Positions 56,106 through 64,000 of a stretch of 64,000 nt of DNA are shown here, in pieces. The notes beneath the pieces were generated by a model. It did no database searches and was not told the origin of the DNA. It was given only the letters and a program-made list of their open reading frames with translations. The position numbers and the translations under genes are program-made. This stretch comes from Tetrapyrgos nigripes (lineage: Eukaryota; Basidiomycota; Agaricomycetes; Agaricales; Campanellaceae), in assembly GCA_013368315.1 (NCBI GenBank), contig JAACJM010000026.1, positions 124,001 through 188,000 of the forward strand. Reading direction: 5' to 3'. Positions within the stretch are counted from its first letter, which is position 1; each line of letters opens with the position of its first letter.

Positions 56106-56195
56106 GAACATATATCAGCAAATGTCGAGACTGATACAGAGGAAGAGTTACTCACCTCTGAGGAATTCCAGGACATCGAGACTACCCTTGCTGAT

Positions 56196-58060
56196 TTGGG
56201 GAGTGATGTCAGCAATGCCAAGCTACAGTTGGTGTGGCAGACAAATGCTACACTAGTCGTGATGCATGTGTCAGAGTGGCGGAGAAGTTCAACTACAAGG
56301 TGTGGTTGGATGATGACGATGGAGAAAGCAATGATAGCAATGGAGAAAGGAGTGATGGTTCTGAGTCCAAGTTTGAGCTGGATGGATGTCCAGAGCTTGT
56401 GAAGGACAACGACATTTACATGTGTGTCACGGACTTAACATTTATACCAAGTGAGGGTATTAGCATTGATAGTCTGATGGAACCAGTTGTCATGCAGACA
56501 GATCCTATGTTTCCTACAGCAAGCATTTTCGCAGTTAGTAACAGGCCTATGACTCGAGAATCCATCGTTCTCGATAGTGGATGTACTCACCATTTGTCGC
56601 CTGATCCATCCTTCTTCACTTCAACTCCAGAGTCATGCCTGCACAAAACGTTCCGTTCTGCTAACAAAGGAATGTTTAAAGCATTGTCCCAGGGCAAGGC
56701 GATTATACGCACTGAGAATGGCTCTATACCATCAACAATGTCCTATACGTCCCTGAACTCGTGAATACCCTTGTTTCTATTGGAGAACTCAATGACACCG
56801 GCTATGTAATAATGTTTGGTGGGGGCCAAGCTGTTATATGTGGGCCAGATGGCAAAATCTGTGGTTCAATCCTGAAATCTAATGGTCCATATCAGATTGT
56901 TAGCAAAATGAGAGTCAACCAGGAATCGTACGCAGTACTTGAAAGACTCATGTTAGACGAATTCCATTGCAAAATGGGACATATAGCAAAATCCTCTGCT
57001 CACGATCTCATGAAGAATGGATTCGTTGAAGGAATTGAGTTAGAGGATGTTGACGATGACACCCAATGTGTGTCATGTCTGTATGGCAGGATGACGGCTG
57101 ACAGCATACCTCAGGTACATCAAGGAGAGCATGAAAAGGCCTTTGGGGATTGTGTGTACTCAGATTTATGGGGTCCTGCATCTGTCCAGTCAAGGGGAGC
57201 AAAGCCTTACTTCATAACGTTCACAGATGACCATACAAGACTCACCAGCATGTCCCTGATGGCGAAGAAGAGCAATGTTTTCCAGAAGTATAAGGGTTAC
57301 GAAGCATGGGCTAATGTGCACATGAACACTCTGATAAAAATACTTCAATCAGACATCGGCGGCGAATATATCAACAGAGAGTTTGGAGCTTACCTTGTGG
57401 GGAAAGGTACCAAACATCTTCTCACTGTGCATGATACGCCACAACAGAATGGCATTGCCAAATGCCTAAACTGAACCCTTCTCAAGCGCATTCACACTAT
57501 GCTTCATGTGAGTGGATTGCCAATGTTTCTTTGGGGAGAAGCGTTGAGGCACGCAGTTTGGTTGAAAAACCGAACGTCCACTTGGATCCTTGGGAACAAA
57601 ACACCATACGAGGTTGCCTACAGACGAAAACTGAATCTAGCCATGCTTCCTGAATGGGGAACAAAAGTTTATGTCCACACAGACAATAATACAAAGCTTC
57701 TTAGCCATGTTCGAGTTGGTTCCTGGATTGGCTTCAACGAGGACACAGAAGACCCTGTCCAAAGCAAAGGTCATAGGGTTTACTGGAAGGATACACACAC
57801 CATGACAGTTGAGCAATCCTTGGTTTTTGCAAAGACTGATATCTTCGAGGGTCTTTGGGTTGAAGGGGAGAGAGAAGAGTTGCTGGAGCTTGCTGACGAC
57901 AAAGTTGTTGATGAGCCAGGCACAAACCTTAACTCCGATGAACCTGAATACAAAAATTTGCATCCAGATGATGACAATGATACACCATACAAAATCGCCA
58001 TATACACATCTCAATTTTGGTCTATAATATCAGTTTTTGACGTTCTTTATGGGAATAAGA
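56196..58060 (+). pseudogene. Protease and integrase region of copia-like element 2
   Basis: The protease active site is IVLDSGCTHHLSPDP near 56565. GAG-pre-integrase sequence (HCKMGHIAKSSAHDLM, CVSCLYGRM) leads to the integrase core, with the first Asp in VYSDLWGPASVQ, YFITFTDDHTR and the second Asp in QSDIGGEYINRE. At 57451-57474, where the family has the third catalytic residue (Glu) in its NGxAER block, this copy encodes NGIAKCLN and then a stop (57472-57474). Downstream integrase C-terminal sequence remains open (PMFLWGEALRHAVWLKNRTS, GSWIGFNEDTED). A missing catalytic Glu and a stop mean it is inactive. Confidence 0.82.
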
Positions 58061-59645
58061 GGACTAGGGTGAGCCCTGAACTGCTAGTTAATACCTAGTG
58101 GGACTAAGAAAACAATGGTACAATAATATTAAGTACTTATGAATGGAGAGACAACTCATTCTAAGTACTATGATAGATATGTACAAGTTTGGAGTTATAA
58201 TAGCAGACCCACCAAATGATAAAGATAGTCTATAAAGGCTTTCAAATCCTATTATAATGACTAGTACCGCTAGCGTAATCCAAAGGGACAGTGAAGTGCA
58301 GGCATAGGAACGCGTAGGCAGCAAAATCCTCGGCCGAAAGGTCAATCGGAGAAGACAGTGCTAAGATCGGACATGCGGAAAAGCACACTAGGTCTAGATC
58401 TATGTATCAGTAAATCCTGTAGTACTAAGACGGCTTTGAGGGAATCTTAAGTATCTGTAAAAGGTAAATGTGGACAAAAGTAGGACAAAGTATATATGTA
58501 TGGGATCCCAGAGAGTTCAGCTATCCATCGGTACAGAAGGGATAGTGAACAGACATCTCTACACAGAGATATAAGGGACAGAAGTGCTAAGTCGCAGTAC
58601 ATCTGAACAATTGGAATACAACCCAAACGGGTAACATTATTTCTGGATAAGGATAAATCCATCAGTAATCGTCTAGCTAGGTGTTGAAAGCATTGAAGGA
58701 GGAATAAGTATGCAAACTGGACTGCAGAAGAGCTGGACTCGTATGTAGGACTCAGTAGTAGACTGCTGACAATACATAAAACACAAATAAAGCAAGATCA
58801 GAGAAAAGGGAAAGGAAAACCAAACAGAATAAAGAAACTATGAGAAAACCCTATGCCCCTAGCGTAAGGACACATATGAAGGACCTAGCAGTCATAAGTG
58901 GAGCATTCTGAGTCATAGATGCGATGCTCGCTAACCAGGACAGTACATGAAAACACCAGACGGCTTACAAAGGGAACTGAAGAAAGTTCCTACAAATATT
59001 TAGATAATATTGAACAGTTTCTGTATACCCTAATAAGCAAGTCTTTACTTACGAGGAAATAGGTAGAACTCACTAGCGAACTTTTCGATTTGTTTTATAT
59101 TTTCTCTACATACCTTTTAGCGGACCTCGAAAAGAAATAGGTAACTGTATAGTTGTAGCTGCAAGTAGTATAAAAGGACCAGATATTATGAGTCTACCCA
59201 AGCCACGTACTGTAGAGTATTGGATCTCACTAGCAATAGTAGAGGATGTAAAACACGGACTAAAGCTTCTAAACAAACTTAACTGCACTCTCTATGAGTA
59301 TAAACATTGTGTTGGAGATAATAGAGTTTGAAATTGAACATTTTGTGGTTATAACTGTGATCTTTGTGTTGACCTTTTGGTCTATTAAGTGTTGATTTTT
59401 AAGGCAACTGTGGCCTACAAGTGTTTGATTTGGGACTCGTTGATCCCCTTGGTGTTAAACTTGTGTTTATTGTGTCGCGCGCTAAGTGCTAACTTCATTG
59501 AAAAAACCCTGATCAAAAGTACTTATAGTACAAGTAAACTGGGAGTTTGAGTACTCTGACTACTCGGAACACTCGTCTCATTTACATTTGTATACAGTTT
59601 TGTGTTTGGGTGTAGTTCCTAGCACTTAATTACAAAAACCACCTA
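58000..59645. mobile_element. Unidentified ~1.6-kb non-coding insert in copia-like element 2
   Basis: Copia coding sequence stops near 58000 (...HPDDDNDTPYK) and resumes near 59646 (DIKEIVPSLPSDVDEG). TACAAAA occurs at both junctions (57985-57991 and 59629-59635) and may be a target duplication. The interior has no frame longer than about 80 codons, is AT-rich and repeatedly uses AGTACT and AAGTGCTA motifs. No clear inverted repeats or LTR ends were found, so its class is unknown. Confidence 0.55.
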
Positions 59646-59888
59646 TTAACGACATCAAAGAAATTGTTCCCAGTCTGCCATCCGATGTAGATGAAGGTCC
59701 ATCAACTCGCCCTCAGCACACCCCTAAACCCTCTCGTTATGTCAAAGATCTCCAGCAAGGCATTGGTACAACCACTGGCACTGGTAGGACTCACACTGTG
59801 TTGCCTCATGGAATCGCTGAAGCTGTTACAGAAGAACTCAAAGGAGTTGCCATGGAAGCTGTCATGGCAGATTCCGAGATGTTGGAAC
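59646..59888 (+). pseudogene. Integrase-RT linker of copia-like element 2
   Basis: Coding sequence with PSTRPQHTPKPSRYVKDLQQ, the linker that precedes reverse transcriptase in Ty1/copia polyproteins, then an acidic helix AVTEELKGVAMEAVMADSEM, cut by the MULE insertion. Confidence 0.75.
59880..59888 (+). repeat. 9-bp target-site duplication, left copy
   Basis: TGTTGGAAC lies directly before the MULE; the identical 9-mer follows the right end at 63436-63444. A 9-bp duplication is the hallmark of Mutator-like elements. Confidence 0.9.
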
Positions 59889-59989
59889 AGCTTCCCCAGT
59901 CCACCCCCTCTGCCCAAATCACATGCAACGAGGCACATGATGCCACCCCGCCCCAAAGCCACTGTGCCTGACTCGTCTTCCCAAACAGG
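59889..59989. repeat. MULE terminal inverted repeat, left
   Basis: Pairs with 63334-63435 in inverted orientation. The outermost 27 bp are identical; scattered substitutions and one indel follow, up to the shared GACTCGTCTTCCCAAA. Confidence 0.9.
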
Positions 59990-60323
59990 AATGAAAATAA
60001 TTTTTCTTCAAGTCCCGCTGGTGTGTGTACAAGAAAGTCATTACTAGTAAACTATATATATATGCCTAAGTATCAGTATCTGCATATGTTCTATGTACAT
60101 CAAAGGCCCACAGTAGACTTCTATTGTGAAGTGTGTGAATAGAGTTGTATATATGTAATCGGCACTGCAATCTTTTTCAACCACCACGTCAAATGCGTCT
60201 GTCTCAGCCCTCTGGGAGCAGTGACCGCTCTGAGGCTCTGGGCTGTGAATGATAGTACATTGCGTTTGCTCGACCACTGTCCCAAGTCTGAATTCTCGTG
60301 CCTCAGTTGATATTTTCCCATAT

Positions 60324-63285
60324 TTATACTGCCAAGCAATCCTCTGCCAGCCGGAAAAAGTGTGCACCCTCTCGTTCTAGGACCTCAAGCATCCTTTTAT
60401 CACAGAACTGCATCTGGTACTCTAGCCCTCCCAAAAATTCATGGACCGTGCTAATTATCTGTGTCATGTCTTCCTCATATATCCTTGTAGACAGAGTTAT
60501 GAAGTCTTCTTCATCTTCGTCATCATCTTTGTCACTGGTGGTATCAGGAAGGTCAATATGGTGTACAGTGGGGCTGGATGTTGGACTATTGGGGAGACTG
60601 GAAGCTGGTATCATGGGGCTGGAGGGAGTGGAGTCTTGGTTTGGATTTTCATCACTGTCAGAGTCATGTTTGGGCTTGAGGCTTGGATGGGACCAGATTG
60701 GGGCAGTTCTGTTTCGTGCAACCTCGTGAAAAAAGGTAGGTGGCACCTTTTCCATCATTTGTACAAGGTGCTTACACAAAAGAAACTGGCTTTTTGTGAA
60801 GTAGGGGCAGGTACATACCCAGCAACAGACATCAGGGCGGTATGTGATTTCTGTTGCTGTGCATCGTTTCCATTCCCTCTTAAAACCCTTCCTCCAGGAA
60901 CTAAGATCACGATATCCACGTCCAACTGGATGGAGAATTAGGTCAAGTCAGCAATAATACGAATGCACCAACTTGGCAGTCAAAATCCATACAAGGAAGT
61001 CAACCCGTGGCTTATGGAAGTGATGTAAGAAATCCTTCTTGATGCGGCACCAACTATTGCATCAGTGAGTATTGACTTTGTTTGATGTGTGATACTATAC
61101 TCACTGGCTTTCCATTATCATTGTAGTTTTCAACCTTGGTATCTCTTCAATGGTACACCTCGCCCATGTTGATACCAATTCTCCCATAGGTAAGCCCACA
61201 CTTCACGCAAATCATTCTGGTGGCAGTACTCATACATTTGCTTCACAGCCCATTCACAGATGCCTTCTGGTGTCAGAGCCGAGTATCCTGGGATCAATGG
61301 GTGTGCATGCAGATGATTATCCATCATTTGCTGTAGTGCTTTGCAAAATTGTGATGGACAAAATGTACACCGTGAGTCTGGATCTTCTTCAGGTTCATCA
61401 TCTATGGCGTCTGGAGTTTTTGGTGGTAATAACTTGAGTTTTCTCCCATCAGGAAGAACAAGTTCTGTTGGCCCAAAATCTCTCTTTGGCAGCGTGAAGT
61501 CATATTCATCATCGTCAGGGTCAGCACCAATAGCATTTGATGTGGGTTGGGTTGCAGGAATGTGAATGAGGATAGAGTTAGGGCCACAACCATTTTCCAT
61601 GTCAAAGCCTCCTTTGTACTCATGCAGATCTGGGGAACCAGCAGGATGCCAGTCAGCATCAATGAAGGGAAACTCAAGTTTTGCACGAATAGGATTGTAT
61701 GGAGTAGTGGACAGTTTTGCTTTTGCTAACTGCTCTTGTACAGCATGCCAAAGGTGCCACCAGCATAACTGGATCTTTGCGTTGGGCCACAGTACCCTTG
61801 CCATTCCGATCTTGGTCATATCTTTGTCAAGATGGACAAACTTGGGCTCCACACCCCAGCAGTCTCACAGCTGCTTCACCCATCTTGACAACACCTTGGT
61901 ATGTTTTCGCTGCTCTATTGATGATGCTGTTGATAATAAGCAGTATGACAGGGGGAAACTGGCATTATCGTGCTCAGCCATTACACAATACAGCTCAAGG
62001 TGTGCAGAGTTTGTTTGATCTATAGTCATGTAAGTCAATATCCTCATCACAGTTGTCAATTTTTTCAGCTTACATGTTGCGTCAAGGGCAACCTCAACAG
62101 TTCCCTTCCCAAGTGGACCAGTGAGCTTTTTCATGACCCAACATAGCTGTTCGACACCATCTGCACATTTGGTATGTATAACCTCAATCTCATCGCCCAA
62201 CTCCTCGAGTAACTGCTTTGCCGATTCCAACAGATCATCAGCCCTCTTCCAGAGCTCCTCAGACAACTTGATCCAAGAAGTATATACTTGTGCCACTGTT
62301 ATCTGTGGAAATTCAGCTTGTATGACTGGGACCAGTGCATTTGGTGTATAGTGGTCCATATTTTCCCGAATGATCTGAGTTACATGGGATGGCATGGAGA
62401 CATCATAATAGGGTTTGTGGGCGTTCTCGTGATGAAAGGAGATGGTGACCAAAGTCTCGTCAGGGTTGTGAGGTGATGTTCAAGAAGATATGGAAGTGTG
62501 ACTTTTGCATGGAAATCTGTCCATGCCAACGCGCTCACATGGAATAGTGCCCTCTCGCTCTGAAGGTCTGGACTTCTTTTTGCGAGCTTGATCTTGTGAG
62601 CACCAATAACGTGTTCTGTGTCCAGATTTCATGATATAGTTGTCACATACACTGTATGTTTGTTAGTCAGAAATGAGGAGGTTTGGGACTGGACATACAT
62701 CAAACAGTAACCTGTCACATTCCATACCTCTCCTGCAGTCTGTCTAACACGTTCCTTGTCTGATACAATAGGGTCTTTCGCAATAATGTATGAACCTGAA
62801 AAGTCAACATGTTTGCTTGACTTCGCAGCCCTTTTAAGCATGTCAAACAGGCTCTTGGTGCTGTTGTAGTGGGTGGGGTTTGGCTATTAAAAGGTCTTTT
62901 AATCTGTAAAGAGGTTGTTGAATGCTAGGCTTACTCTTTGTGGATTATTCTCCTTTTCTGAATCCTCGTCACTTTCTGATCCATTTCCTGACCCTGTATA
63001 TGCAGGTTGGGGAATATGTATGTTGTTCACAGGCTTGTTGACAAGTACTCGTTTTGAAGGTTGGCCAGGTGCAATACTGGAAGCTTCTTCACGTTGCCTT
63101 TTGCCTAGTGACTGATCAGGAGTTGCTGCAGGCTGCGAAGCTTTAGACTTTGCGTAGTATTCTTTTCGTTTGTTGTGGCAGCCCTGGCATCTCTTGCTGG
63201 CAGAGGAAGGAATCATTGTGGCGCATCTTGTGCACTTGGTGAGGGGCTTGTCTGGCATGATAGAGAGGCAGAGTGGCTCAGACAT
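60324..63285 (-). pseudogene. MULE transposase with SWIM zinc finger (broken)
   Basis: Start MSEPLCLSIMPDKPLTKCTR (63285) with a Cys-rich N-terminal motif, then KSLFDMLKRAAKSSKHVDFS and a second Cys/His region (CDNYIMKSGHRTRYWCSQD). The MULE catalytic core has ALDATCKLKKLTTVM (first Asp), FVHLDKDMTKIGMAR (second Asp) and CWWHLWHAV, then VWAYLWENWYQHGR with the Glu. Near the C-terminus CTCPYFTKSQFLLCKHLVQ is a SWIM finger. Lesions: in-frame TGA at 62480-62482 and 61865-61867, and a small deletion with frame change at about 61140-61165, just after the catalytic-Glu helix. Reading continues in the expected frame after each, so decay is recent. Confidence 0.85.
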
Positions 63286-63333
63286 TGTAAACAACTCATA
63301 ATTTTTGGTAAACTAATACACGTGATAAGGCTA

Positions 63334-63435
63334 CCTATTTTGGGAAGACGAGTCAGGCGCGGCAGCTTTGGGGCAGGACGGCATCATGTGCCTTGTTGCA
63401 TGTGATTGGGGCAGAGGGGGTGGACTGGGGAAGCT
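63334..63435. repeat. MULE terminal inverted repeat, right
   Basis: Reverse complement partner of 59889-59989. It ends ...GGGGAAGCT immediately before the right TGTTGGAAC target duplication (63436-63444). Confidence 0.9.
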
Positions 63436-64000
63436 TGTTGGAACCGAGGAACCTGGCTGAAGTGAAGCACTCGAAGGACTGGCTGAAATGGGACAAGGAT
63501 GTATTGTTAGAGCTGGGTACTTGGGAAGTCATTCCTATACCTGAGCATGCTAACATAGTCGGTTGCAAGTGGGTTTTCAGGATTAAGAAGGATGAGCATG
63601 GAGGGATTGCATGGTACAAGGCTCGACTCATCACCCAGGGATTCACACAAGAAGAAGGTGTGGATTATAACGAAACATACGCTCCAGTTGCCAGACTATC
63701 TTCTATTCACACGTCACTAGCCTTAGGGGCTTGATACAACTTAGAAATTCATCAAGTTGATGTCAAGGGCGCGTACCTCAATGGTGAGCTTATAGAGAAT
63801 GAAGTTATCTATATGAAACATCCCCCTGGCTATCCTCTCGACTCTCCTTTGAAAACTGTACTCAAGTTGAAGAAACCGATATATGGGTTGAAGCAAAGCG
63901 GATGGTATTGGTATTTGAAGTTTGGAAAGATGTTGAAAGAGCTTATGGACATGGAAAGATGTGAGGTAGACCACGCTGTGTTTTTCAAACACTTAGAGAA
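63436..64000 (+). pseudogene. Reverse transcriptase start of copia-like element 2, runs off window
   Basis: After the MULE the copia frame resumes with RNLAEVKHSKDWLKWDKDVL, then the RVT_2 block WEVIPIPEHANIVGCKWVFR, KARLITQGFTQEEGVDYNET and YAPVARLSSI, and after a TGA (63732-63734) NLEIHQVDVKGAYLNGE and KPIYGLKQSGWYW. This is the Ty1/copia reverse transcriptase fingers/palm. The YVDD box lies beyond the window. Confidence 0.85.

Larger units (their letters stand above)
59889..63435 (-). mobile_element. Mutator-like element (MULE), 3547 bp
   Basis: Flanked by a perfect 9-bp duplication, with 101/102-bp terminal inverted repeats (59889-59989 and 63334-63435) that begin AGCTTCCCCAGTCCACCCCC and are about 88% identical. 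It carries one transposase gene on the minus strand, now broken. It is inserted into the pol region of copia-like element 2, so it is younger than that element's insertion. Confidence 0.92.
53301..64000 (+). mobile_element. Copia-like element 2, interrupted by three insertions, continues past the window
   Basis: The gag, protease, integrase and the beginning of reverse transcriptase are all on the plus strand. It is interrupted by an unidentified insert in gag (about 53.85-54.46 kb), a second unidentified insert (about 58.0-59.64 kb) and a MULE (59889-63435). It carries several premature TGA codons and a damaged integrase, so it is dead. Confidence 0.8.

Noticed and set aside
59889..63435. 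KDZ or hAT transposon
   Set aside because: The 9-bp duplication, ~100-bp inverted repeats, LDAT / HLDKD / CWWHLWHAV motifs and SWIM finger are those of MULEs.
1..64000. tRNA genes and CRISPR arrays
   Set aside because: No B-box-like GGTTCGANTC with a matching A box and cloverleaf was found by eye, and there are no regularly spaced short repeats.

Overview
The window is genomic DNA of a filamentous basidiomycete, most likely an agaricomycete. Genes are dense and carry many short introns (about 45-75 nt, GT-AG with a few GC-AG). Families restricted to or typical of these fungi are present: a DUF6534 membrane protein, a Plavaka-type transposase and a DUF6532 protein. All gene models were spliced by eye from reading frame, splice signals and family conservation; none has been checked by a search.

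The left part (1-25 kb) is a compact housekeeping region. In order it holds the 3' end of COG4 (Golgi tethering), a secreted GH79 beta-glucuronidase-like enzyme, MOG1 (Ran binding), NDC80 (kinetochore), CMS1 (ribosome biogenesis), ATG8 (autophagy), an SPFH/band-7 protein, glucosidase I (GH63, N-glycan trimming), an unrecognised acidic/serine-rich protein, a short-form tRNase Z, a DHA1-type MFS transporter, GSK3 kinase and a MET30-like F-box/WD40 protein. Several pairs are divergent with start codons only 52-231 bp apart.

From 25 to 30 kb there are two small inverted-repeat (MITE-like) elements and a DUF6534 seven-helix protein. From 30 to 51 kb lies a metabolic neighbourhood: P450 no. 1, a phi-like glutathione transferase, an NmrA-like reductase, a DHA2-type MFS exporter with a one-base frameshift, P450 no. 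2 (related to no. 1) and a UbiA prenyltransferase. It resembles a prenylated-metabolite cluster without a visible core synthase. A roughly 6-kb Plavaka DNA transposon with two intact divergent genes sits between P450 no. 1 and the rest.

From 51 to 64 kb the window is nested transposons. A truncated Ty1/copia-like element is interrupted by a second one, which itself carries an unidentified 0.6-kb insert, an unidentified 1.6-kb insert and a 3.5-kb Mutator-like element (MULE) with 101/102-bp terminal repeats and a perfect 9-bp target duplication. The second copia element resumes after the MULE and runs off the window.

The most unusual observation concerns the two copia LTRs. Although their sequences differ, each contains a short two-exon leader with a GT-AG intron, followed a few nucleotides later by the same leader with the intron exactly removed. 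This suggests that spliced RNA was captured into the LTR during reverse transcription.
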